Source of the DNA: Diadema setosum
Taxonomy: Eukaryota; Echinodermata; Echinoidea; Diadematoida; Diadematidae
Length of the DNA stretch: 64,000 nt
Reading direction: 5' to 3'
Assembly: GCF_964275005.1 (NCBI RefSeq)
Contig: NC_092706.1
Location: forward strand, 22,909,187 to 22,973,186
In this document: one piece after another, positions 1-10,150 of the stretch
Position numbering within the stretch: the stretch's first letter is position 1
Layout: each line of letters starts with the position of its first letter
The notes under the pieces: generated by a model
Databases searched by the model: none
What the model was told of the DNA's origin: nothing
Seen by the model: the letters and a program-made list of their open reading frames with translations, nothing else
Translations under genes and position numbers: made by a program

Positions 1-800
1 TTTAGATTACTACAGCATCAACCATGCTCTTGGGTTAATTCAAGTACAACCCACATCATGTTTATAAGGGCATTGTACATGGATCCTAACTTGAAATCTG
101 GTTGAAACCAATGTTCTGAGAGAACTGTTCTACTGTACCATTAAAAGAAAGTCATGTGATTGTAATGTGTTTCAAACATCACACGACTCATGCTATAATT
201 ACAAAGTTCTTTGGTGAGCACTCTCAACATCAATGGAGCAGTGTAACAAAGACCTGAAATCATCTACAGTGTACAACTGGACGCAAGTCTGCAGTCAGAA
301 ACTAAAGAATGGACGCTGGAAGGAAATGCCACGTTTTCACCTCCCCATTCCCCCCACCAAAAAAAAAAAAAAAAGTAAATCAAACAAAATAAAATATAAA
401 AGTGCAAATTATGCTTACTTGCAAATTTTCATTCTAAATTGCCGGGAGGATATTTAATAGAGCTGAAATTAATTTGTGAGTCCCTAAATAACTTACTGTA
501 TGTATTTGAATTAAAAACAAAATGATAGGCATCTGGTAATAATTTAAATTAACCTTTAATTTACCAACCACAAGCTACCAATAAGGGGGTGGGGGAGGAA
601 CTACCTGATGATTATTCTGGCATGACATTAACACATCTCATGGGCTTGATGCATTAAGTGCTGCAGAATTGGGATTCCCACATCGTGACCTTTGACCTTT
701 ATATTATACAGTATACAATACATGCATCTGCTTTGAAATCTGGCTCGATCGGAAGAATACAATGAGCTGCACAAGCACAGCCATGACTGATGGTAATGTT
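1..800. other. Intergenic or intronic DNA, no firm gene
   Basis: AT-rich sequence with an A tract near 360-374. On the minus strand a short segment with its high end near 285 and a GT donor near 250 could encode T-C-V-Q-L-Y-T-V-D-D-F and would fit in phase after the exon at 6105-6153, but the donor is weak and no other support is visible. Otherwise I see nothing recognisable. Confidence 0.4.
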
Positions 801-1390
801 CCTTAAAGGACAAGTTCACCTTCATACACATTTAAGGATTGAGAGAATGCAGCAATATTAGTAGAATACATGAGTGAAAGTTTGAGGAAAATTGGACAAT
901 CGATGCAAAAGTTATGAATTAAAAAAAATTTTGTGTTGGAACCGCTGGATGAGGAGACTGCTAAGGCTCGTGATGTCATATGAGTACAACAGTATAAAGA
1001 AAATGTAAAGAAAATTCAACATATTTTCACTTTTTTCGCATAATAAAAGAGCACTTGACTTGCCTCTTTCTAAAGGCAATGGGAATAATATTACCCATAA
1101 CATGTATGTCAGTAACGAGTCAAGGGAATGTGTACTTTTTTCAAAAGATGACATTTTGTGAAAATCTCTTTATACATGTACATGTATTTTCCTTATATTG
1201 TTGTACGCATGTGACATCATACACTGCAGTAGTCTTCTCATCCAGCTGTGACTGCACAAAAACATAAAAAATTCATCACTTTTGAACAGATTGTCCGATT
1301 TTCCTCAAACTTTCAATGATCAATGTGTTCTACAGGTTGCTACATTCTCTCAATCCTTATGTTAATGAAGGTGAACTTGTCCTTTAAGGA
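801..1390. mobile_element. Fold-back MITE, family A copy 1
   Basis: Left end reads CCTTAAAGGACAAGTTCACC and the right end is its inverse (GAACTTGTCCTTTAAGG). Each arm of about 200 bp also holds the inverted pair around 'gaaaattggacaatcgatgcaaaagttatgaatt' (positions 889-922) and its complement at 1268-1315. No coding content. Further copies lie at 4342-4909, 27476-28034, 56711-57300, with a half copy at 43657-44010. Confidence 0.8.
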
Positions 1391-1466
1391 TGTGTCCTAC
1401 CAACATCTCAACATTCATGGATTGTAACTGTGATTGAATATCATTATTGCTGAATCCCATGGTACC

Positions 1467-1825
1467 CCTAACACAAGACATTTACCTCTTTTTTCTTTTT
1501 AATCTTCTACTCCAATTATGAATTTGTTAGAAGTATAGTACAGCCAACCTTGCTTAAGTTGACCTCAGATAAGTCGAATAATAGTCAAAATCAAAGGTCT
1601 TTTAAGGTCCTCTTCTCTTCATGCTCTATTGATTTTAATCCCTCATAAGTCAAATTTGCTAATTTAAGTCGGAGCTATTTCTTCAGTCCAAATAGATTCG
1701 ACTTAGGAAAGATTGACTGTATGTCTAACACAAGACATTCACCTCTTTAAATAATATTTTTCTCTTTAATCTTCTAGTCCAATTATGGTATTCTAATTCT
1801 TCAAAAGTATAGTACTTTCTCCACC
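1467..1825. repeat. Local direct duplication split by a MITE
   Basis: About 75-100 bp beginning CTAACACAAGACATT occurs at 1467-1540 and again at 1726-1825, both ending in AAGTATAGTA. The element at 1539-1721 lies exactly between the two copies. Confidence 0.65.
1539..1721. mobile_element. Short TA-flanked MITE, pogo/Tigger-like ends
   Basis: Inverted ends: TACAGCCAACCTTGCTTAAG on the left and ACTTAGGAAAGATTGACTGT on the right, pairing imperfectly. Length ~183 bp, TA at both borders. The end sequence resembles non-autonomous pogo-type MITEs as I remember them; the superfamily call is tentative. Confidence 0.6.
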
Positions 1826-1987
1826 ACAGCAATTCAAAACATGCATGCTGGTGCATGAATGCTGGTATGAATTCTACAAAAAATGTGGTGAAAGCCAGAA
1901 CTGACGCTATCAGGCACGCACACAATTATACACTGTACAAACTCATGACACACTTACACTCAATTTCATATCATTTCATATAAAAGC

Positions 1988-2200
1988 GTACTGTAAAAGT
2001 GGATATTTTCGTACACGTAATTTTTCTTTGCTTGGCAGGATTTTGTTTTATATTGGGATAAATCTCTTCACAACTGTGTTTTGATTCCACAAAACAAGAC
2101 TTTAACCAGTGGATCATACAGTACAACAAGCAGAAATATTTGCATGCTGTTAATTTCGCATTTGTTTCTGGTCGGATAAATTCCTTGAAAATTTCCTCTT
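1988..2200 (+). repeat. Dispersed repeat (actgtaaaagtggatatttt)
   Basis: The stretch starting ACTGTAAAAGTGGATATTTT at 1990 recurs in reverse at 63290-63500, which ends in the complementary sequence. It is a moderately repetitive non-coding unit; class unknown. Confidence 0.55.
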
Positions 2201-2337
2201 TTACAGTTACTCAACTATCATTTGCACCAGTTTTTATCAAAATGATGAATAGTTTAATAGTGTACCACCAAACCATGGTTGTAATAAACATTACAATACC
2301 AGTACCTGCTGCAAACTACAAGGGGCAATACCTACTG

Positions 2338-3700
2338 CAAACTAGAATTATCATTGAAGGTGATTAATACAATACCCCCGCCCCTAGTGTTGCTTTAAAT
2401 GTAGTATGTGATGTCATGAGGGCAATGACGTTCGAATTGGAAACAGAATAATTTTAATTTACTGTACAATTACAGAGTTGACACTGAGTATAAAACTTAC
2501 AGCAAATGGAAACATGCTTTCCCCCAGCATCACTACACTTAAAGACCATCATACACAAAAACTTGACCTTCATAGCTTGAATGGTTTATTTTGATACAAA
2601 AATGAGTGGTTACCATGGCAACACATTTTCCTTAAACTAACACATTGGTGTCTTGCAAAACTACACTTCTAGATCATGATACATACTAAATTTGACTTTA
2701 ATTGCTTGAATGATGGAAAAGTTATTCGATTTGCAAGGTTTTGGTAAAATTGTGGTTACCATGGCAACGGTTTGTGTGACAAACACAAAAATTATGTGTT
2801 CCACATCTATACCTCAGGGCCATAATGCCTACCAAATTTGGTTTCAATTGCTTGAAAAATGTGGAAGAAGTTCACTCCACAGGATTAAAAAAAAAAAAAA
2901 AATGCGGTTACCATGGCAACGCATTGTCCGATACAAATACAAAGGACATATTGCAAAACTACACTTGAAGAGCATCATACACACCAAATTTCACCTTCAT
3001 AGATTAAATGGTTCAATTTGATACAAAAATGAGTGGTTACCATGGCAACACATTTTTCTTATACTAACACATTGGTGTCTTGCATAACTACACCTCCCAA
3101 TCATCATACATACAAAATTTGACCTTAATTGCTTGAATGATGTGGAAGTTATTCAATCCACAAAGTTTTGGTAAAATTATGGTTACCATGGCAATGCTTT
3201 GTCCGACAAACACAAAAATTATGTGTTCCACATCTATGCCTCAAGGCCATGCCTACCAAATTTGATTTAAATTGCTTCAAAACTGTGGAAGTTGTTCACT
3301 CCACAAGATTTCGAAGAAAACATGCATTTACCATGGCAACGCTTTGTCAAGTACAAACACAAAGAGTGTCTTGCATTATAACTACACCTATAGATCATCA
3401 TAGATACCAATTTTGAAATTGATTGCTTAAATACTATGGAAGTTATTCAATTCACAAGGTTTTGGTAAAATTATGGTTTCATGGCAACGCACTGTCCGAC
3501 AAACACAAAAATCACGTCTTGCACATCTATACCTCAATATCATCATTTACCCTGTTTCATTTAAATTGCTTCAAAACTGTACGAGGAGTTCGCGATGCAA
3601 GATTTTGCAACAGACCGACCAACCGACCGCCCGACTGCCCAACCAACGTCACGGTGATTCCTACCCCCTTCACACTACGTGTGGCGGGGGTAAAGGATTA
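2338..3700 (+). mobile_element. Non-autonomous element with TACCCCCGCC ends
   Basis: The left end AAACTAGAATTATCATTGAA is followed by TACCCCCGCCCCTAGTG; the right end, CACACTACGTGTGGCGGGGG, contains the inverse of the TACCCCCGCC block plus a small hairpin (CACAC-TAC-GTGTG). The interior is a run of diverged tandem units, each carrying GGTTACCATGGCAAC and a GTCCGACAAACACAAA-like block (2620, 2755, 2910, 3040, 3180, 3330, 3480). No reading frame is conserved between units, so the small ORFs here are chance. Truncated relatives start at 31128 and 31908. Subterminal inverted repeats plus a 3' hairpin suggest a Helitron/Helentron-like non-autonomous element, but I cannot prove it. Confidence 0.65.
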
Positions 3701-3727
3701 GAACTAGCAGCACTGGCTGTCGGGTGG

Positions 3728-3805
3728 AAGGTAAGTGGCCTAGTGGAGAAGACGCCTGTCCGGAGATCAGGAGGTTGTAGGTTCAAGTCGTGCTCGAGTA
3801 TGTAC
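3728..3805 (+). mobile_element. tRNA-derived SINE head
   Basis: A pol III type internal promoter is visible: box A TGGCCTAGTGG at 3736-3746 and box B GGTTCAAGTC at 3780-3789, spaced as in a tRNA gene. The cloverleaf is imperfect and no clean acceptor stem is visible, so this is a tRNA-derived SINE rather than a working tRNA gene. The extent of the 3' body is not defined. Confidence 0.6.
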
Positions 3806-4341
3806 AGCCATAATTTCTATTATCATGGCTTCTACTAAATCACTGATCAATTCAGTTCTTATGAATTGAAGTTGATGTATAGAGCAATTTGTTAATCTAT
3901 TGCAATAAAAACAACTCGCCAGGAGAATTTCATGAATTTGAATTCCCCAATTAAGTGTCTTTCTGGTCCTTCCTTCCTTCCTGGAAATGTTTAGCCACTG
4001 CCAGCCTGACACTGGCTGGATCCAATTCCTGACATTCAACCCACACAAAATGACAGTTACAGCGTGCTGTCACACTGCCCTTGACTTAACGAATAACAAT
4101 TACAAACACACGGGTCATCTCTCTGTATTTCACAATCAGGGATGTTCAAGGCTGATCTGAACATCGTCATCACAAACTTTTGTCAAAGTCATCTGCTTTG
4201 GGGTACCATCCAAGCAAACTCCTAAACTCTGCCCCCCCCCCCCCCCCCAATCTGGTGGGGAAAGTGATAACACTGGTGGGGATACGTCAAGACATGAAAA
4301 TGTCTGCACATGGGTGTACACAGAGTAGCATCTGAGATGCC
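3806..4341. other. No gene seen
   Basis: Unremarkable sequence with a run of C at 4233-4248. I see no supported exon. Confidence 0.4.
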
Positions 4342-4909
4342 ATTAAAGGGAAGATAAACCCCAAGAACAATGTGGATTGAGTGAAAGCAGCAACATTAGT
4401 AGAACACATAAGTGAAAGTTTGAAGAAAATCGGACAATCGATGCAAAAGTTATGAATTTTTAAAGTGTTGGTGTTGGAACCGCTGGACGAGGAGACTACT
4501 AGAGGTTATGACGTATGAGTGGACTACAATATCAAGAAAATATAAAGAAAATACTACAAAAATCCATTTTTCATGAAAATTACAAATTCCATCAACTTGA
4601 TATTGACATATGTTAAGGGTAGCAATTATTCCCCCTGCTTTCTGAAAGCGGTTGGTCCACTGCTCTTTCATAATTCTAGAAAAGTGAATTTTTGTTGAAT
4701 ATCCTTTATATTTTCTTTGTATTGTTGTCCACTCATACGTCATATCCTCTAGTAGTCTCCTCATCCAGCGGTTCCAACACCAAAACTTTGAAAATTCATA
4801 ACTTTTGCATCGATTGTCCGATTTTTCTCAAACTTTCACTGATGTGTTCTACTAATGTTGCTGCTTTCACTCAATCCACATTGCTCTTTGGGTTTACCTT
4901 CCCTTTAAA
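4342..4909. mobile_element. Fold-back MITE, family A copy 2
   Basis: Ends CATTAAAGGGAAG and CTTCCCTTTAAATG; arms of about 200 bp contain GAAAATCGGACAATCGATGC and its inverse, and GGAACCGCTGGACGAGGAGA and its inverse. Fold-back structure without coding capacity. Confidence 0.8.
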
Positions 4910-5054
4910 TGCACACTGTATCACCTTGAACTGAACTGGACAAGCCTCACTTCAGGCTTTCGGTAAACATGCCTACCCAAAACAAAGCAAACATGTACAC
5001 AAAAATCTGCAGGAATGGGAATTTTCTACACTTTGAGTTTCAAGAAAATTAGTC

Positions 5055-5165
5055 TCGGGCATCACTATTAGCCCGTTGAGGAAGAGTCCCGAGTATACTC
5101 GGGCAGGTGTCTATGGGAAATGCGTGTTGTAGCAAAATCAAACCGTCCTCAACAGGTTAATCCTT
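5055..5165. repeat. Short palindromic dispersed element
   Basis: CCCGAGTATACTCGGG (5087-5102) is a perfect 16-bp palindrome inside a block bordered by CCCGTTGAGGA and TCCTCAACAGG, which pair with each other. It looks like a small hairpin element. The rest of 4912-6100 shows no supported gene. Confidence 0.5.
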
Positions 5166-6104
5166 TATCTACACTGTGTATTAGCAAGCACAACAAATCC
5201 TCTTCTAAACCCAGTAACACTGAGCCAACAAATGCAAACTCTCTTGAATGTTTATTGACAACCTTTGCTTTGGGACTCCACTGTGCTTTGTTCATTGATT
5301 CTCACGCTTTCTGAAGCAATTTCTTTGCCTACTGACACAGGTGTCTGAAAACTAATTGTCAATTAACAGAGATTACCTAATCCCATTAATCCCCAATGTG
5401 TCCCAGTGGCCCTCCTTTCAGACAGAGGCACATTGCTACACCTGAGTGGGTTTGCTAACTTTACAAATACCACAAGGTCAAGTTTGGAGGGATTAATGAA
5501 TTCATGCTGATGGAAAAAAAACCTGGCAAATAAGGTTAAGCCTCTGAGCACATACAGGGTTGGTAATCCCTACACCACCTTTTCCTGGAATTTGATTTTC
5601 ATTACTAGCATGGAATTAACTGCTTCCCTCAGTTTGAGTAAAAATGTGACATAGGTACTTAAAAAGTTTGATGTATGAAGGTCAGATAAGTCACTGAACA
5701 TGGAAACAATCCTAGACTGTAGTGGTGAAAAACAATCACTGTGAGCCATGACATCACCAAGACAGGATATATATCATTTATTGAATCCAAACTTAGAACC
5801 CCAAATAGGTTTTGTTTGGCTTTTTCTCTACTTTTGTTGACACAATGTAGTCTGCATCCTTCCTCTAACAGGATGAAAAGTGGCATACTATTTCTGGCTT
5901 TGCAGCCCAGACCTTTAGAATGTGGTGACATTTTAGTTAATTACACTCACAAAAATAAAAGACAAAAAGCAACAAATAAAATGTTAGCAACATAATGGCC
6001 ATGTGACCAAAATTGTTTGAACAATATGCTTGCAATGTATCATGTTTGATTTCTTACCAGCATTAAAATGGTGAAAACTTTCCAAACTTTGTCAATTATC
6101 TTAC

Positions 6105-6153
6105 CGTTATCATTTCACAGGGTTGAATCCCTCCTCCGGCGAATGTGTGGTAT
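6105..6153 (-). CDS. Unidentified minus-strand gene, coding exon 2 (candidate)
   Basis: On the minus strand the segment is bordered by AG (ATGTGAG before it) and by a GTAAGA donor. Its first base completes the split alanine codon left by the exon at 6272-6327, and 16 codons follow (YHTFAGGGIQPCEMIT), ending in phase 0. Phase agreement between the two segments supports a real gene; the acceptor has a weak pyrimidine tract. I do not recognise the protein. Later exons, if present, lie toward position 1 or outside the window. Confidence 0.45.
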
Positions 6154-6271
6154 CTCACATGCACCCGCATACAATGCTCCATTTTAGGCAAGACCAGTTT
6201 GCTTCTTTGTTTGATTATTACTGTAAAATACCAGTTTGACAAATGAATTTCACGTCGTGAAAAATACTTAC

Positions 6272-6327
6272 GCAATAAATTCCATCTTCTGCGCCACCCT
6301 GACCTGACGTTGAAATCTGTCCGTCAT
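6272..6327 (-). CDS. Unidentified minus-strand gene, first coding exon (candidate)
   Basis: A start codon at 6327-6325 opens a segment reading MTDRFQRQVRVAQKMEFI followed by two bases of a split codon and a strong GTAAGT donor. The sequence just before the ATG (CATTCAAG) can serve as an acceptor for an upstream untranslated exon. The peptide is basic and helical in character; I do not recognise a family. The joined first 35 residues read smoothly from this exon into the one at 6105-6153. Confidence 0.5.
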
Positions 6328-7201
6328 CTTGAATGCAGGATGGGGAGGGGGAGGGAACCTTCCCCCCTCACGACTAGTTGCAAACTAAATTGTGAATACT
6401 CTCTATCTCTTGTCTTCACATCAGCTGTCTTCTTTAAAATCTGAAACAGAACATCAGAGACAACAAGAAAGGAAGAGCAAGATTACAAATGAATATCTTA
6501 CTTCCAAATTTCAGTGCTGGCATAATGCTATGGATGTGGAAATATAATTTCCCCTTTGAACTATGACTGAAGTCAAATTTACCTCCCCGGGGAATTTTTG
6601 TCGTAATTACTCTCCTGTTCTATTTGTTAAATTCGTTCAGTATGAAATAAAATGCCTAAAGAGGAACTGCTCGACAGCAAACAAAAACTATCATTATCTC
6701 ATTTCATTCAGGCTGTGCTGGCATAGCCTGCTCAGTTTGGAAAAAAGAGATTAAAGAAAATAAAATTAAAAGTGTAAAAAGTCATCAAACACCACAAATA
6801 GTTGGTCCATGAAACATGAACGTGAATGGAAGCATGCATATTGTGCTACACTTCTACACTGGTACTTGACAGAATCCATCATTCTGGCTCGTAGTGGAAC
6901 ACCTGCGAGTGTCCTGCAGAGTGCAGACAGAATACAAAGTACAAGTAAAAAAGGCTACACTTACTGTATGCTGTGTATGAATACCTCTATACTAGCCAAG
7001 GCTTGTAAGAAATTATGACCTGCTTGAGTCAAATATTCGTTTTGGTGATCACAGTACTCCTTACTCCTTGGTAGTTTTGAAGAATATTCTCATTAATGAC
7101 AGTAGTTTCCTGTCTGGAATTACGATCCTTGTCAAGCCTTGATGAAATCAAAAGTGCATGTCTTCTCAAGAAGAGAATGCATTAAAACACTCAGTAAAAT
7201 G
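6328..7201. other. No gene seen
   Basis: Probable intron of the minus-strand candidate gene. G-rich tract at 6340-6360; nothing else recognisable. Confidence 0.4.
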
Positions 7202-7260
<59 letters not shown>

Positions 7261-7261
7261 A
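7202..7261. repeat. (AAC)n microsatellite
   Basis: About 20 uninterrupted AAC units directly upstream of the LINE fragment. Confidence 0.95.
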
Positions 7262-7264
7262 AAG

Positions 7265-7830
7265 CTCAACAACTCAACTGCTCAAGGATGACCTCACCAA
7301 GTTGGGGGAATGGGCTCCAACATGGATGATGGAACTGAACTCCCCCAAAATGTCATGTGATAACAATCTCCAGGAAAAGGAACAAGATACAGTACCAGTA
7401 CATCCTGAAATGCGGTTTCCTCAGTGCTGTAAACTCAAAATATTTTGGGATCACAATTTAACACCTGACCTGAAATGGTACCAGCACATCAACAGCATAA
7501 GTTGCCAAAATGCCAACAATACTCTTACCTTCCTCCGACACAACCTGTGCATCAACTCCCCAGAACTGAATCCAATGACATACAAAACTCTTGTCCATCA
7601 TCTTGTGGAATATGGAGCTGCAGTGTGGGGCCCTTCCACGTACAAGAGCATCCACCAACTAGAATAGAACTGTTCCAAAAATGAGCAGCCAGATTCACAT
7701 GGAACAGGTACAAAAACACGTCCAGGGTGCAATCCATGCTGTAAGAGCTTTAATGGTCTTCCCTCCAACAATGTAGAAGAATATGGAGTTCAGACTCACA
7801 ATGATTCAAACTCCACCATCACTGTATAAA
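7265..7830 (+). pseudogene. LINE reverse-transcriptase C-terminal relic
   Basis: Conceptual translation shows the conserved tail of a non-LTR retrotransposon ORF2. A DDLTKLGEWAPTWMMELN block matches the 'W...W.M.FN..K' region. A frame change follows. Then NANNTLTFLRHNL and YKTLVHHLVEYGAAVWGP match the 'AN..L.FLRRNL' and 'Y..LV.P.LEYA..VW.P' signatures; after another stop come AARFTWNRYKNTS and VQSML. Stops and frameshifts make it clearly dead. Only the last part of the reverse transcriptase remains; no endonuclease is seen. CR1/L2-like clade is my best guess. Confidence 0.8.
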
Positions 7831-7936
7831 TTTCCTAACCCAGGCCCTGTTTTTACTCACACCATGTAGAGTAATCATGTGACGTTTGATCTTTGTCTAT
7901 AAGAAATCGTGACCTACTCTGCACCATTTCTTTTTC

Positions 7937-7972
7937 ACACACACACACCCACACACACACACACACACACAT
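7937..7972. repeat. (CA)n microsatellite
   Basis: CA repeat with one CCA interruption. The surrounding 7831-8279 holds no recognisable gene. Confidence 0.9.
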
Positions 7973-8279
7973 CCAACAAAGTTTGCAAGTGCCAAGAATC
8001 TTCATTCAAACCATTCAAGATTGAAGCCAAAATGAAGGAGGCAGGCTGAACCAGAACTAGACTTAACAAGAGGAAGAAACCATAATTTCATCTAAAACAG
8101 AAAATGTAGAAAAACTTAATTCAGGTTGTAAACCTATTTGTAATATCTTGAGGTGATTGCAAGCTGGCTGCCCATCTTATAAAGGGTGTCGCTATACCGT
8201 ATACGGCATGCGACCAGCCCGAAGTAGGAAGGAGCGCCCCAGGCCAGGCTAACAAAGTCGCGTGGTGCTTTAAACTTAC

Positions 8280-8650
8280 GTCTCCGTCTGCTGCACACGC
8301 ATGCAGTTGCTGGCAATCAATGGTATTTGTCCTCTATCTACAAAGAGTCAAACATCCTGTGACTAAATTATCAGCATAATAGCATTAGCACCTACCTAAA
8401 TATTCACTGAAACATATACACCAAATGCTGCTAACAAACAAGGAGAAGTATCCGAAATGAAGCATTGAGATTGAGGAGATGTCACTGCTGTAAACTTGAC
8501 TGACTTCCCCGTCACAGATCAGCGACTACGACGTAGCTGTATGCTGGCTGGAAACCCTCATCGGAGTAGATCGGGGCCGGGACAGCTTGTTGGGCAGTTT
8601 GTTGTCAACACTCCTCAACTTCCAACCTAAAAAAAACTTGGGGCGTTCCT
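8280..8650 (-). promoter_or_regulatory. Possible 5' exon and promoter of the minus-strand gene
   Basis: A GTAAGT donor on the minus strand follows position 8280, and the adjoining 8280-8650 is visibly richer in CG dinucleotides than its surroundings. It could be the untranslated first exon spliced to the start-codon exon at 6327. No TATA box or start site can be fixed, so this is a positional inference. Confidence 0.3.
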
Positions 8651-8918
8651 AATATGAAGAAATCAAGGCAGATGTGAAGTCCTCGCAGTGCTGGCTAACA
8701 AGTTAGCTGTTCAAGACGTCTTTTGATGTTTAATAATTTTTTAACACACTGACACATGTTGCGCGCCGATATGATCGGATGAACTAGATAGCATGGGGTC
8801 CGGGTTAAAATCGAGCACACAGAATCTGAGCTATGCGCTATCACATCACATACACGCGCACGCGCGCACACGTACACGATCGTAAGAGGAACTGAAGGCA
8901 AAGCATTGTCGCTCTTTC

Positions 8919-9090
8919 CAGGGGCCCGTTGCAAAAAACTTACCGTTAAATTTCAATGGTAACTACCGTCAAAATTAGGCGTCACAGCCAATCAGCATCA
9001 AGGATTATAAAATTTACCGCTAATTTCAAGACTTACCGCTAGAAAGGAGCGGTAAGTCCAGCGGTAAGGGTTTTATGCAACAGGGCCCTG
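8919..9090. mobile_element. Palindromic GGGCCC-ended MITE
   Basis: Ends CAGGGGCCCGTTGCA and TGCAACAGGGCCCTG are inverted copies; inner arms AACTTACCG...CGGTAAG also pair, and the centre holds the common CAGCCAATCAGCATC motif. Related palindromes are at 51385-51549 and, partly, 31490-31593. Confidence 0.75.
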
Positions 9091-9539
9091 ATATTCTATA
9101 CAATTTCAGCGGGGGTTTCTTCTTCTTCTGAAGATTCTTACACTACAGACTGTGTATTCCAACGTTTATCAACATATATTTTTTTAGCACGTAACAGCCC
9201 AAGGTTTTACTCAAGCGCTGCCATTTTCAGTCCAGTAGTCCGAACCACAATTGGAAAATAGCGTGTGCTTCAGCAGCTCACATGGGAGAGTTTGCATTCT
9301 TTGGCCATCTTTTTTTTTTTTCATATCAAATTATTGCCTGGCTTATCTCAGTATTCGCCTTGCTTTGCGACCACCGTTGTTCATGAGACGGTTTTCTAGT
9401 ACAGTACCGGTACGTATACAGAACGTAAGCGACGCATGCACGTACTGTACCACGCACAATGACATGACTGCATGCTGTCTGCGCGGACCGTCATTTACGG
9501 CACGTACCGTACTGTTTTCCATGCTAGCTAGCTTCAGCA
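9091..9539. other. Host flank next to the giant element
   Basis: CG-containing sequence without a supported exon. Reading frames on both strands here have no splice or similarity support. Confidence 0.4.
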
Positions 9540-9548
9540 ATCGAAAAC
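9540..9548. repeat. Left target-site duplication, ATCGAAAAC
   Basis: The nine bases ATCGAAAAC lie directly before the left terminal repeat and again, in the same orientation, directly after the right terminal repeat (39473-39481). A direct 9-bp copy at both outer borders of an inverted-repeat structure is what a cut-and-paste transposase leaves. Confidence 0.85.
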
Positions 9549-9761
9549 GGTAGGCACTTTTGAGGCGAGAATGCTCTGCGGGAAGTAGTTTCACCAAAGG
9601 TCACAGATATTAATTATTCATGAGCTGGCGCGCTGACTGCCGAAGCCTTATTGAATATGTATGAGGTGGGAAATTCCCTGTTCCCCTGCGTTATAAACGT
9701 ACACCACCGAGTGTACGTCATGTAAACACATTTTGCTTGCACAGTTGCAACAGTATGTGTA

Positions 9762-9808
<47 letters not shown>

Positions 9809-10150
9809 TTGTCCGTCTGTCTGTCACTCACTCGAGGGATGTCCATCAACGACTCACCCTTGCTGACATCCCGAAGATTCTGTACAAACATGGTTTGACG
9901 ATGAGTTTGATCGTCATTGTGGTAAGTGCGTTTGAAGGGGGGTGAGAAGATTCTTCAAATAAATACTTTTAGTAATGCCTAGTTGTTATTTTTTATTTTT
10001 GTTTTGTTTGGGGGGTGGGTGGGTAAAATGGGCTGGGTCAGAAAACACAGAAAAGTACACTTAATAAAATCAGTCATTCTCTTAAGTTCTAATTGAATCG
10101 AAGTTCATCTCAATCAACCGTTAAAAATGACAACGTCTATAGTAATACAT
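9549..10150 (+). repeat. Left terminal inverted repeat
   Basis: Runs from GGTAGGCAC to the first satellite monomer. It matches the reverse complement of 38995-39472 plus 37036-37192. By eye the outer ~220 bp are identical; after the GT tract (9745-9807, shorter than its partner) I find two substitutions in ~110 bp (CATCAACG versus CATCGACG; ATTCTGTAC versus ATTCTCTAC). It also includes a G-rich tract at 10008-10024. Confidence 0.9.
9668..9700 (+). promoter_or_regulatory. kB-like palindrome and TATA-like box in the terminal repeat
   Basis: GGGAAATTCCC at 9668-9678 is a perfect palindrome fitting the GGGRNNYYCC consensus for NF-kB/Rel; a TTATAAACG block follows at 9691-9699. Both are preserved in the right terminal repeat near 39350 and 39327. 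Promoter function is an inference. Confidence 0.3.

Noticed and set aside
3728..3805. Functional tRNA gene
   Set aside because: Boxes A and B are present but the stems do not close properly; a SINE head fits better.
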